60,874 nt of DNA from Rhodocyclaceae bacterium UBA2271 (GTDB taxonomy: Bacteria > Pseudomonadota > Gammaproteobacteria > Burkholderiales > Rhodocyclaceae), in NCBI GenBank assembly GCA_002347405.1, contig DDXB01000028.1:1-60874 (forward strand), given 5' to 3'. The translations under genes and the position numbers were made by a program. A model generated the notes under the pieces. That model made no database searches, had not been told where the DNA came from, and saw only the letters and a program-made list of their open reading frames with translations. Below are positions 38,172 through 46,572 of this stretch, in pieces (the first letter of the stretch is position 1; the number at the start of each line of letters is the position of its first letter).

Positions 38172-39335
38172 ATGTCATCCGATCCCAACCCCTCCTGTGA
38201 CATTTTCTGCGCCGTCATCGACAATCTCGGCGATGCCGGCGTCTGCTGGCGACTGGCCCGGCAACTGGCGCGGGAGCATGGCTGGCGCGTCCGGCTGTGG
38301 ATCGACGACCCGTCGCCGCTGGAAAAGCTGGCTCCCGACCGGCAGACGATTCCTGTCGAAGTGCAGCGCTGGCAGGGCGAGTTTCCGGCAATCCAGCCCG
38401 CCGCTGTGGTGATTGAAGCCTTCGCCTGCGAACTGCCGACCACCTACATTGCTGCCATGGCCGCCCTGCCGCAGCAACCGGTATGGCTGAACCTTGAATA
38501 TCTTACCGCCGAGGACTGGGTGAACGGCTGCCATGCCCTTCCCTCACCACATCCGCGACTGCCGCTGACCAAGTATTTTTTCTTTCCGGGTTTCGTTGCC
38601 GGCACGGGCGGCCTGCTGCGCGAGCGCGATTTTGCCGCTGATTGCGCCGTACCCCATGCGGGGAATTTCATACCCGCTACGGGGCACTCAGTCCCACCTG
38701 TCCCGAAAAATGGATGCCCTGAGGTCACGTCGACTTTGAGCGAAGCCCTCGAAATCTCGATGTTCTGCTACGCCAATCCGGCCCTGCCGATACTGCTAGC
38801 GACCTGGCGCGATGGAAATGAGCCGGTACGCTGCCGGGTCGCCGACGGACTGCCCCGCGAGCAGGTCGAATCCTGGCTGGGCGAGCCATTTCCCGTCGGC
38901 AGCCGCCACACCCGCGGCGCGCTCGAGTTGCATGCCCAAGCTTTTTTGTCACAGGATGGCTACGACCGGCTGCTGGCCGCCTGCCAGATCAATTTCGTGC
39001 GCGGCGAAGATTCTATGGTGCGCGCCCAGTGGGCCGAGCGTCCTTTTGTCTGGCAGGCCTATCCGCAAGCCAATGGTGCGCAGCACGCCAAGCTCGACGC
39101 CCTGCTGGAGCGCTACTGCGCCGCACTCGACACGCCCACTGCGGCAGCCACCCGCGCCTTCTGGCAGGCGTGGAACGGCCAGGGCGACATTGCCGCGCGC
39201 ATTCCAGTCCATTGGCCCGCGTTTCGCGCGGCTTTGCCTGCCCTTGCGGCACAGGCGCCCCGCTGGGCGCGGCAAATCGCGGCGCACGGCGATCTGGCGG
39301 CAAATCTGGTCAAGTTCTGCCAGTCAAAGCTATAA
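38172..39335 (+). CDS. earP: EF-P arginine rhamnosyltransferase EarP
   Basis: Transfers rhamnose from TDP-rhamnose to Arg32 of elongation factor P. 387 residues with the EarP signature DNLGDAGVCWRLARQLA (17-33), LEYLTAEDWV, PLTKYFFFPGF, and the C-terminal nucleotide-sugar region FVRGEDSMVRAQWA. Residues about 158-187 (CAVPHAGNFIPATG onward) are encoded by a palindromic repeat (38644-38727) and appear inserted just before SMFCYANPALP; the frame is kept. Adjacent efp confirms the role. Confidence 0.93.
   Translation: MSSDPNPSCDIFCAVIDNLGDAGVCWRLARQLAREHGWRVRLWIDDPSPLEKLAPDRQTIPVEVQRWQGEFPAIQPAAVVIEAFACELPTTYIAAMAALPQQPVWLNLEYLTAEDWVNGCHALPSPHPRLPLTKYFFFPGFVAGTGGLLRERDFAADCAVPHAGNFIPATGHSVPPVPKNGCPEVTSTLSEALEISMFCYANPALPILLATWRDGNEPVRCRVADGLPREQVESWLGEPFPVGSRHTRGALELHAQAFLSQDGYDRLLAACQINFVRGEDSMVRAQWAERPFVWQAYPQANGAQHAKLDALLERYCAALDTPTAAATRAFWQAWNGQGDIAARIPVHWPAFRAALPALAAQAPRWARQIAAHGDLAANLVKFCQSKL
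38644..38727 (+). repeat. About 85-bp palindromic repeat inside earP
   Basis: GCGCCGTACCCCATGCGGGG onward aligns with 40558-40640 over about 84 bases (GCGCCGTACCCCATGCCGGG there), including the flanking hairpin GCGGG/CCCGC and GGGGCACTC. It is in frame within earP. Confidence 0.8.
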
Positions 39336-39369
39336 TGCCGGGTTTCCCATTTCCGCTCCCCAATTAATT

Positions 39370-39930
39370 ATGAAAACAGCACAAGAACTCCGCGTCGGCA
39401 ACGTCATCATGGTCGGCAACGATCCGCTCGTCGTTCAGAAAGCCGAATACACCAAAGGCGGCCGCAGCTCGGCGGTCGTCAAGTTCAAGTTCAAAAACCT
39501 GCTCAGCGATGCCCCGTCCGAGGCCATCTACAAGGCCGACGACAAGTTCGAGCAGGTCGTGCCCGAGCGCAAGGAATGCACCTACTCGTACTTCGCCGAC
39601 CCGCTGTACGTCTTCATGGACGCCGAATACCACCAGTATGAGGTCGAAGCCGAGAACATGGCCGACGCCATTCCCTACCTGGAAGACGGCATGTCCGTCG
39701 AGGTTGTGTTCTTCGAAGACAAAGCGATTTCGGTCGAAATGCCCAACAGCGTGGTGCGCGAAGTTGAATACACCGAACCCGCCGTCAAAGGCGACACTTC
39801 CGGCAAGGTGCTCAAGCCGGCCAAGATCAAGCCCTCCGGCCTGGAAGTGATGGTGCCGATCTTTGTTGCCACCGGCGACAAGATCGAAATCGACACCCGC
39901 ACCGGCGAATACAAGAACCGCGTCAAATAA
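39370..39930 (+). CDS. efp: Elongation factor P
   Basis: Relieves ribosome stalling at polyproline stretches. 186 residues with three beta-barrel domains. The tip loop reads TKGGRSSAV with Arg32, the residue rhamnosylated by EarP, rather than the Lys modified by EpmA. The start at 39370 is the family N-terminus MKTAQELRVGNV. It follows earP by 34 bp. Confidence 0.97.
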   Translation: MKTAQELRVGNVIMVGNDPLVVQKAEYTKGGRSSAVVKFKFKNLLSDAPSEAIYKADDKFEQVVPERKECTYSYFADPLYVFMDAEYHQYEVEAENMADAIPYLEDGMSVEVVFFEDKAISVEMPNSVVREVEYTEPAVKGDTSGKVLKPAKIKPSGLEVMVPIFVATGDKIEIDTRTGEYKNRVK

Positions 39931-39936
39931 TCCACG

Positions 39937-39968
39937 GTCCCGCTCCGCACACCGTGCCGGAGCGGGTA
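39937..39968 (+). terminator. Terminator-like hairpin after efp
   Basis: CCCGCTCCG (39939-39947) pairs perfectly with CGGAGCGGG (39958-39966), 7 bp after the efp stop. A T-run is missing, so Rho-independent ending is uncertain. Confidence 0.55.
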
Positions 39969-40108
39969 CCGGTCCAGGTTGGCGATCTCTTCCGCCGCAG
40001 TCTTGACTTGAATCCCGCGGCCAAGGATACTCAATGAATGCTGCATTCAATGTTCATGCCTTGAAACGATTTGTTTGACCGGATCAGGTCTCACCGCGGA
40101 GGAACATC

Positions 40109-40540
40109 ATGAAGACGATCAAAGAAATACTGGCCGAGAAGACGAAACCGATTGCCACATTGGGTCCCGGCAATACGGTGCAAGATGCCATAGACCTGAT
40201 GATGTCGCGTGATATCGGCGCTGTCCTGATAGTTGATGGCACCAAACTGATCGGCATCTTCACCGAGCGTGACTGCCTGCATAAAGTGACCGCACCCGGG
40301 CTTAATCCGCGGGGAATCCCCGTGCAGCAGGTCATGACCGCAAAGGTGCGTTTCGTCACGCCGGATCTGGAAGTCTCGCAGGGGCTGGCGCTGATGACCG
40401 AGCGCTTCTTCCGCCACCTGCCGGTGCTCGACGAGCAACAAAATCTGCTCGGCATCGTTTCGATCGGCGATCTCGTCAAGGCGAAGATCTCCGAGCAGGA
40501 CTTCATCATCGATCAGTTGGAACGTTACATCGCTTCCTGA
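40109..40540 (+). CDS. CBS domain protein
   Basis: A 143-residue protein composed of two CBS motifs (about 10-68 and 76-135), with MSRDIGAVLIVDGTKLIGIFTERD and RHLPVLDEQQNLLGIVSIGDL. Such pairs bind adenine nucleotides and act as energy sensors on other proteins; this one has no fused enzyme domain. GCGGAGGAA before the ATG is a good ribosome-binding site. No obvious partner gene is adjacent. Confidence 0.88.
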   Translation: MKTIKEILAEKTKPIATLGPGNTVQDAIDLMMSRDIGAVLIVDGTKLIGIFTERDCLHKVTAPGLNPRGIPVQQVMTAKVRFVTPDLEVSQGLALMTERFFRHLPVLDEQQNLLGIVSIGDLVKAKISEQDFIIDQLERYIAS

Positions 40541-40557
40541 CGCAGGAAAGCCGCTGG

Positions 40558-40640
40558 CGCCGTACCCCATGCCGGGCATTTCATGCCCGCTAAGGGGCAC
40601 TCCGTCTCGCCAGTCCCGAAATGGGGATTTCCTGCAGTCA
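40558..40640 (+). repeat. About 85-bp palindromic repeat after the CBS gene
   Basis: Copy aligned with 38644-38727. It contains a nested hairpin, GGGCAT-TTC-ATGCCC inside CCCC..GGGG, and starts 18 bp after the CBS stop, in the convergent gap with nagZ. Confidence 0.8.
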
Positions 40641-40670
40641 GGCCGAATTTTGCGGGACGTACCCGGTAAT

Positions 40671-41678
40671 TCAGGCCAACTGCCGACAGGCCGCGCGCCC
40701 GGCAATATATTGCGGCAAGGCATCGATGGGGCCGATCGCCTTGACCGGCAGGAGTCGGGCGATTCGTGCGCTGCGTAGCGGATCGGGCTGAGGCTGCCAG
40801 CCACTCAGCAGTTCCTCAACCGTATCCGGCCGATTGCACACCGGCAACATGTCGCATCCCGCAGCCCATGCCGCTTGCGCCCGGGCGATAATGCCGCCGG
40901 CAACACTGGCGCCTTCCATCGACAGGTCATCACTGAAGATCACCCCGGCGTGGCCGAATTCGTGACGCAGCATGTCGATCCAGACAGACGAGAATCCGGC
41001 GGGACGCGAGTCGACCCGCGGATAGATGACATGTGCGGGCATCACTGCATCAAGTTGCAACTGGCGGTAAGGCAGCAGGTCATCGGCCATCTCCACCAGC
41101 GCGCGCTCATCGACCGGAATGGCCAGATGGGAATCGGCAGCGACATGGCCATGCCCGGGGAAATGCTTGCCGCAACAGGCCATGCCCGCCGCACGCAAAC
41201 CTTCGATCAAGGCCCCGGCCAGTTCAATGACCGCCAGCGGAGAACGATGGAAGGCGCGGTCGCCGATCACGCCGCTGATACCGTAATCGAGGTCGAGCAC
41301 GGGAGTGAAGGACAGATCGACGCCGCAGACCCGCAATTCCGCCGCCAGCGTGAAACCGATCGCCCCCGCAGCGGCTGACGCGGCAGCGGCATCGCGCTCC
41401 CACCACTCACCCAGCTTGCGCATTGGCGGCAGGCGCGTGAAGCCTTCCCGGCAGCGTTGCACCCGGCCTCCCTCATGGTCGATGGCGATCAGCAACGGTG
41501 GCGTGCGCACTGCACGTATTTCCCGGCACAAAGCGGTCAACTGAGCCGGATCCTGGTAATTACGGGAGAACAGGATGACGCCACCCACCAGCGGGTGTTG
41601 CAAGCGCTGCTTTTCTGGATCGCTCATGGCCATGCCGGCCAGGTCAATCATCAAGGGGCCGTAGGAGGACGGATTCAT
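40671..41678 (-). CDS. nagZ: Beta-N-acetylhexosaminidase
   Basis: Cleaves N-acetylglucosamine from cytoplasmic muropeptides in cell wall recycling. A 335-residue glycoside hydrolase family 3 TIM barrel, with IDHEGGRVQRCREGFTRLP, CCGKHFPGHGHVAADSH (the catalytic loop His) and VIFSDDLSMEGAS (the Asp nucleophile). No signal peptide. Start overlaps the acpS stop (ATGA). Order acpS-nagZ is usual. Confidence 0.93.
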   Translation of the reverse strand: MNPSSYGPLMIDLAGMAMSDPEKQRLQHPLVGGVILFSRNYQDPAQLTALCREIRAVRTPPLLIAIDHEGGRVQRCREGFTRLPPMRKLGEWWERDAAAASAAAGAIGFTLAAELRVCGVDLSFTPVLDLDYGISGVIGDRAFHRSPLAVIELAGALIEGLRAAGMACCGKHFPGHGHVAADSHLAIPVDERALVEMADDLLPYRQLQLDAVMPAHVIYPRVDSRPAGFSSVWIDMLRHEFGHAGVIFSDDLSMEGASVAGGIIARAQAAWAAGCDMLPVCNRPDTVEELLSGWQPQPDPLRSARIARLLPVKAIGPIDALPQYIAGRAACRQLA

Positions 41679-42064
41679 GTCTGTTCCGGCAATTGCTCGA
41701 CGACGACGAAAGCCAATGCCTGACCCGCCTCGTCGCTGAGTGAAAGATGGGCAACCAGCCGGCGCTGCTGCATCCAGTCGGCCAGTTCTGTCGCATAGGC
41801 AAACGCGGGTTTGCCCAAGGCGTCATGTGTCACTGCGATGGCCGGCAACAGGACAGGGGCACGAATGCCCGTGCCCAGCGCCTTGCCGAGTGCCTCCTTG
41901 GCAGCAAAGCGTTTGGCCAGGAAACGGCCGGGTTCGCGGTGGTCCCGGCAGTTCCCCCGCTCTTCAGGCGCCAGCAATTTCTCCATGGCCCGCTCGCCAT
42001 GGCGCTGCCAAAGCGCATGGGTCCGTTCGATGGCCACCAGATCGGTGCCGATGCCGTAAATCAC
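41675..42064 (-). CDS. acpS: Holo-ACP synthase
   Basis: Transfers 4'-phosphopantetheine from CoA to Ser37 of AcpP (58169-58408). 129 residues read from GTG at 42064, giving the family start VIYGIGTDLVAIERT; Mg ligands are the Asp of GIGTD and the Glu in RFAAKEALGKALG. No ATG exists near the conserved N-terminus. It overlaps nagZ and lies 112 bp after pdxJ; the gap holds two small hairpins (GCGGGC-TTT-GCCCGC and CTTCC..GGAAG). Confidence 0.92.
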   Translation of the reverse strand: MIYGIGTDLVAIERTHALWQRHGERAMEKLLAPEERGNCRDHREPGRFLAKRFAAKEALGKALGTGIRAPVLLPAIAVTHDALGKPAFAYATELADWMQQRRLVAHLSLSDEAGQALAFVVVEQLPEQT

Positions 42065-42176
42065 GCCGTCTGCGCCGGGCCGCCCCAGGAAGACGGCAAG
42101 CTGCGAATATGGAGCGGGCAAAGCCCGCGAACCTCAGCCAGCCCCTTCCAGTGGAAGGAGGATGGTGGGAAGTCCG

Positions 42177-42923
42177 TCATCGGGTAACTTCCCGCATCAG
42201 GTATTTCATCTCGCGCACCGCCGCGCGCAAACCGACGAATACGGCACGACTGACAATGGCGTGGCCGATATGCAACTCGCTCAAGCCGGCAAGTCCGGCA
42301 ACATGCTGCACGTTATGGTAATTGAGTGCGTGCCCGGCATTGAAACGCATGCCGTGATCGATGATCGTTTCGCCGGCGTTGGCGATCTTGGCCAGTTCAG
42401 CCTGGGCCGGGGCACTGGCGATGTCGCGACCACTGTCATGGAAAGCGTGGGCATATGGCCCGGTATGTATCTCACAGGCCTGCGCCTTGACCTGCGCGGC
42501 GGCTTCCACCTGTCGCAGGTCGGCATCGATGAACAGGCTGACGTAAATGCCGGCGTCCCGCAACTGGCGCACCACGTCGCCCAGGCGGCTCTTCTGGCTG
42601 GCCACATCGAGTCCGCCTTCGGTGGTCACTTCATGGCGGCCTTCCGGAACCAGCGTCACCATCTCGGGCTTGAGCTGGCAGGCAATGCCGATCATTTCAT
42701 CGGTAGCCGCCATTTCCAGATTGAGCTTTACCTGCACGCTGGCCCGCAATAACTGGACATCCCGATCCATGATGTGACGGCGATCTTCGCGCAAATGCAC
42801 GGTGATCGCGTCGGCTCCGCCCAAGTGCGCCTCAGCGGCCGCCCAGACCGGATCAGGTTCATAGGTCCGCCGTGCCTGGCGCAGCGTCGCCACATGGTCG
42901 ATATTCACACCCAGATCAATCAT
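42177..42923 (-). CDS. pdxJ: Pyridoxine 5'-phosphate synthase
   Basis: Last ring-forming step of vitamin B6 synthesis, joining 1-deoxyxylulose 5-phosphate and 3-amino-2-oxopropyl phosphate. A 248-residue TIM barrel with LGVNIDHVATLRQAR at the N-terminus, DAITVHLREDRRHI, MVTLVPEGRHEVTTEGGLD and NAGHALNYHNV. PLP made here serves GcvP and others. It follows recO on the same strand. Confidence 0.95.
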   Translation of the reverse strand: MIDLGVNIDHVATLRQARRTYEPDPVWAAAEAHLGGADAITVHLREDRRHIMDRDVQLLRASVQVKLNLEMAATDEMIGIACQLKPEMVTLVPEGRHEVTTEGGLDVASQKSRLGDVVRQLRDAGIYVSLFIDADLRQVEAAAQVKAQACEIHTGPYAHAFHDSGRDIASAPAQAELAKIANAGETIIDHGMRFNAGHALNYHNVQHVAGLAGLSELHIGHAIVSRAVFVGLRAAVREMKYLMREVTR

Positions 42924-43002
42924 TTCTCACCAATCCCTTCGCTTTTTTTGTATTTGCATTACGCCCACTGACGCGGGCAGAAGCCTACTCTGAAACCCCG
43001 GT

Positions 43003-43740
43003 TCAAACATCCTGCAATTCGATAAAGACCCGCCGCGTCTGCAGCGACTGCCCCCCCAGATAATGCGCCAGCAATTGCCGCATCAACTGCTTGCTCTCTG
43101 CCAGGGTGCGTGGATCGCCATAGTCGTTTGCCGCCATGTCGAGCAGGGTTTTCCCCGACATGGCAAACCCGGAGCCACCGCGCTCATCCTGCTCCACCCG
43201 TACCGCCCCGCGTTCGATCTGGTATTGGTACTGTCCAGCCTCCTGAACAGCTCCACCTTCGGCGTCCCGCTCCAGCGTCATCCCGTAACCGAGTTCCGCC
43301 AACAGCGCCTTCTCGAAGCGGCGCAACTCGGCCGCCGCCAGCATCTCAGTAGCACCAGTGGACAAGGCCTGCAGGGCAGCGGCGTAAGCATCGTAGAGCG
43401 CGGCATGGGCGTCTTCACGCGGCAGCAACTTCAAAAGCAGTTCATTCAGGTAGTAGCCAAGCAGCAACCCCTTCCCTTTCAGAAACGGGTTGCCACCGAG
43501 CCACTCTGCCTTGGCCAGGGTTTTCACTTCGCCATTGCCGAACCAACCCAGTTCAAGCGGCTGAAAGGCCAGCAAAACCCCTCGCAACGCCGAGCGCGGC
43601 CGCCGCGCACCCCGCGCCAACAGGGCCAGCCGGCCGTGTTCGCGAGAAAATACTTCGACGATCAGGCTGGTTTCACTGAAAGGATAGGCGTGCAGCAGAA
43701 AAGCGACTGCACCATCAATGCGCTGACGCACCACGCTCAC
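43003..43740 (-). CDS. recO: DNA repair protein RecO
   Basis: Mediates RecA loading with RecF and RecR. 245 residues with an N-terminal OB fold (about 8-80, RIDGAVAFLLHAYPFSETSLIVEVFS) and a helical C-terminal domain. The first codons overlap the era stop by four bases. No zinc-finger cysteines are seen, as in other proteobacterial RecO. Operon order rnc-era-recO-pdxJ-acpS is conserved. Confidence 0.92.
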   Translation of the reverse strand: MSVVRQRIDGAVAFLLHAYPFSETSLIVEVFSREHGRLALLARGARRPRSALRGVLLAFQPLELGWFGNGEVKTLAKAEWLGGNPFLKGKGLLLGYYLNELLLKLLPREDAHAALYDAYAAALQALSTGATEMLAAAELRRFEKALLAELGYGMTLERDAEGGAVQEAGQYQYQIERGAVRVEQDERGGSGFAMSGKTLLDMAANDYGDPRTLAESKQLMRQLLAHYLGGQSLQTRRVFIELQDV

Positions 43741-44654
43741 TCGTAACCAAGACTTTTCAAAGCACGTTCATCATCAGCCCAGCCGCCCTTGACCTTGACC
43801 CAAGTTTCCAGCCAGACCTTGCCGCCAAACAAGCGCTCCATGTCCTTGCGCGCATCGCTGGCCACCCGCTTCATCCGCTCACCGCCCTTGCCAATGACCA
43901 TGGCCTTGTGCGCGTCCCGCTCGACGATGATGGCGGCATGGATGCGCCTGACACCACTGTCGCCTTCTTCAATTTCGAAACGCTCGATCTCGACGGCAAT
44001 GCCATAGGGGAGTTCTTCGCCCAGATTGCGAAAGAGCTTTTCTCGCAATATTTCGGCAGCCAGAAAACGTTCCGAGCGGTCGGTCAGGTCATCGGCAGCA
44101 AAGATCGGTGCGGCTTGCGGCAGGTAACGCGCCGCAACTTGCAGCAGAGCGTCAAGATTGTCACCCCGCTCGGCACTGATCGGCACAATCTCGGCGAACG
44201 CGTGTTGCTCTGCAAGCATCGCCATGAAGGGCAGCAAGGCATTCTTGTCGGCCATCCGGTCGATCTTGCTGATCACCAGCACCACCGGAATGTCCGCCGG
44301 CAGGCGTTTAAGCACCGCGCGATCCTCGGCACGCCAGCGATTGACCTCGATCACGAACAGGATCACGTCAATATCGACCAGCGCCCCGCTGACCGCACGA
44401 TTCATGGCGCGATTGAGGGCATTGCGATGTTGCGTCTGCACGCCCGGCGTATCGACGAAGACATACTGGCAGACGTCTGTCGTCAAAATGCCGTGAATGC
44501 GATGGCGCGTGGTTTGTGCCTTCTTCGAAGTAATGCTGATCTTGGCACCGATCAGGCGATTCATCAGGGTCGACTTGCCGACATTCGGACAGCCAACAAT
44601 CGCCACATACCCGGCACGAAACCCTGTAGCAGGGCCTTTGGCTTCGCTCATCAT
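43737..44654 (-). CDS. era: GTPase Era
   Basis: Ribosome-assembly GTPase that binds the 16S rRNA 3' end. 305 residues: G1 is GCPNVGKST, G3 DTPGVQ, G4 SKID, and the C-terminal KH domain contains VIGKGGERMKRV. Two adjacent ATGs (44654, 44651) follow the AGGA; the first overlaps the rnc stop. A longer upstream reading is inside rnc and unlikely. Confidence 0.95.
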   Translation of the reverse strand: MMSEAKGPATGFRAGYVAIVGCPNVGKSTLMNRLIGAKISITSKKAQTTRHRIHGILTTDVCQYVFVDTPGVQTQHRNALNRAMNRAVSGALVDIDVILFVIEVNRWRAEDRAVLKRLPADIPVVLVISKIDRMADKNALLPFMAMLAEQHAFAEIVPISAERGDNLDALLQVAARYLPQAAPIFAADDLTDRSERFLAAEILREKLFRNLGEELPYGIAVEIERFEIEEGDSGVRRIHAAIIVERDAHKAMVIGKGGERMKRVASDARKDMERLFGGKVWLETWVKVKGGWADDERALKSLGYE

Positions 44655-45325
44655 GCTTCCTTTAATTGATCGAGCGCGGCCTGGGCGGCCTGCTGCTCGG
44701 CGCCACGCCGACTGGCCCCACTCCCCGTCACCCGTAGCTCGATTGCCGGAACCGCACACGAGACTTCAAATTCCTGAGCATGTGCCTCGCCGCGCGTCGC
44801 CAGCAAATCGTATTGTGGCACCGGCAGCCGTCGCGCCTGCAACAATTCCTGCAATGCCGTTTTTGCGTCCTTGCCGGCATCACGCGGATCGATTTGCTCG
44901 ATGCGCGACTTGTACAGGCACGCGATGAACTGGTGTGCGGCGGCAAAGCCGCCGTCGAGGTAAACAGCGCCGATGATGGCTTCCAGCGCATCGGCAAGAA
45001 TGGAAGGACGGCGGAAACCACCACTCTTCAATTCGCCCTCGCCAAGACGCAAGAAATCTCCCAGCGCCAGTTCTGCGGCAATCTCGGCCAGTGTTTCCTG
45101 CCGCACCAGATTCGCACGCAGGCGGGACAGATCACCTTCCTTGATGGCGGCAAAACGCTGGTAGAGCTGCGTGGCGATCGAGCAGTTCAGGACACTGTCG
45201 CCAAGGAACTCCAGTCGCTCGTTATGAGGCGACGAATGACTGCGATGCGTCAGCGCCTGTTGCAACAACCCCGGCTGCTTGAAGGCATGACCAAGCGCTT
45301 TTTCCAGCCGGCCCGCCAGGCTCAC
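44651..45325 (-). CDS. rnc: Ribonuclease III
   Basis: Cuts double-stranded RNA in rRNA and mRNA processing. 224 residues: RNase III domain (about 1-150, signature ERLEFLGDSVLN) and a C-terminal double-stranded RNA-binding domain (about 155-222, KTALQELLQARRLPVPQYDL). It overlaps the end of the DUF4845 gene and the start of era, so all are coupled. Confidence 0.96.
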   Translation of the reverse strand: MSLAGRLEKALGHAFKQPGLLQQALTHRSHSSPHNERLEFLGDSVLNCSIATQLYQRFAAIKEGDLSRLRANLVRQETLAEIAAELALGDFLRLGEGELKSGGFRRPSILADALEAIIGAVYLDGGFAAAHQFIACLYKSRIEQIDPRDAGKDAKTALQELLQARRLPVPQYDLLATRGEAHAQEFEVSCAVPAIELRVTGSGASRRGAEQQAAQAALDQLKEA

Positions 45326-45741
45326 TTCCGCGACGAACCTTCGAAGTAGATCAGCAGGCTGACATTGGCAAACAAGGGCACGCGATTTTCGTAGGCGAAA
45401 GAGACCACCAGATCACCACCATCCTTGGTGATATCGAGATCCTGAGCCGTTATCGACTTGAAGTCGTCTATCGTCGAGCGACGATCAAAGGCCTTGCGTG
45501 CTTCGGCAACACTGGTCTTCGCCCCAGGGTCATTCGATACCGCCTTGACTGCAGCGACAATCTGGAAATACTCAATGACTGCAGGCGTGACCTTCATGCC
45601 GAGCAAGGCAATCATTGCAATGACAACAGACCAAACCAGCAAACCCGAAATACTCACGCCCGCCTGTTTTTTCCTGGTTAAGGCCGCTGCGTTCATTGCC
45701 GGCAAACCCTGCGCCAGCCTGCTCTCAAACTTCGTGTTCAT
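45322..45741 (-). CDS. DUF4845 membrane protein
   Basis: A 139-residue protein with one transmembrane segment (about 30-52, SISGLLVWSVVIAMIALLGM) and a periplasmic region of the DUF4845 type. Function unknown, but it is routinely found between lepB and rnc in betaproteobacteria. A ribosome-binding site (GAGGATGAC) precedes the ATG. The stop overlaps the rnc start. Confidence 0.85.
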   Translation of the reverse strand: MNTKFESRLAQGLPAMNAAALTRKKQAGVSISGLLVWSVVIAMIALLGMKVTPAVIEYFQIVAAVKAVSNDPGAKTSVAEARKAFDRRSTIDDFKSITAQDLDITKDGGDLVVSFAYENRVPLFANVSLLIYFEGSSRK

Positions 45742-45768
45742 GTCATCCTCGTCGCGTTGGTATGGTGA

Positions 45769-46557
45769 TCAGCGGAAGCTGCCGATACGCTTCAGATCGC
45801 CAAAATTAAACCAGACAAAAAACGCCTTGCCCACCAGATGTTCGTCGGGGACAAAACCCCAGACCCGACTGTCCTGCGAGTTGTCGCGGTTATCGCCCAT
45901 TACGAAATAATGCCCGGCGGGCACCTCGCAAATAAAGCCCGCGCTATTGTAGAGACAATTATCACGCCGGGGAAACTGCATGACGTGCGGCACAAAGACC
46001 GGGGCATCGTCCTCGATCAGGATCGAATGCTCGACATCGCCCAGCTTTTCCACATACTGCGGGGTGTAAAACAGGCGCTCGGCATCGAAATAGTCGCCGG
46101 TTTTCTCGGCGGGTATCGGCTGACCGTTGATGGTCAGCCGCTTGTTCTGGTAAGCCACCCGGTCACCCGGCAAGCCCACCACACGCTTGATGTAATCGAG
46201 CGAGGGGTCGGGTGGGTAGCGAAACACGACCACATCGCCGCGCTGCGGTGCACCCACCTCAATCACTTTTTTATTCAAGACCGGCAGACGGATGCCATAG
46301 GTGTATTTATTGACCGCAATGAAGTCGCCCACCAACAGGGTGGGAATCATCGAGCCTGACGGAATCTTGAACGGCTCGACCAGAAACGAACGCAAGACGA
46401 ACACAATCAGGATGACGGGGAAAAAACTCGCCCCATACTCAACCCACCACGGCTCCTTGGCATCCGGGGCACGCCGCTTGCGAAAGACGAAATGATCCGC
46501 CACCCATAACGCGGCGCTCACCACCAGCAAAACAAACAGGATCAGGGCAAAGTTCAT
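45769..46557 (-). CDS. lepB: Signal peptidase I
   Basis: Cleaves signal peptides of exported proteins at the periplasmic face. 262 residues with two N-terminal transmembrane segments (about 3-22 and 45-62), the catalytic Ser69 in IPSGSMIPTL and Lys124 in DYIKRVVGLPGD, and the later MGDNRDNSQDSR box. It is 15 bp after lepA on the same strand. Confidence 0.96.
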   Translation of the reverse strand: MNFALILFVLLVVSAALWVADHFVFRKRRAPDAKEPWWVEYGASFFPVILIVFVLRSFLVEPFKIPSGSMIPTLLVGDFIAVNKYTYGIRLPVLNKKVIEVGAPQRGDVVVFRYPPDPSLDYIKRVVGLPGDRVAYQNKRLTINGQPIPAEKTGDYFDAERLFYTPQYVEKLGDVEHSILIEDDAPVFVPHVMQFPRRDNCLYNSAGFICEVPAGHYFVMGDNRDNSQDSRVWGFVPDEHLVGKAFFVWFNFGDLKRIGSFR

Positions 46558-46572
46558 GGTTTTCTTCTTCGA

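Noticed and set aside
41740..42321. Plus-strand frame of 193 codons over acpS
   Set aside because: Antisense shadow of acpS and pdxJ with no family resemblance.
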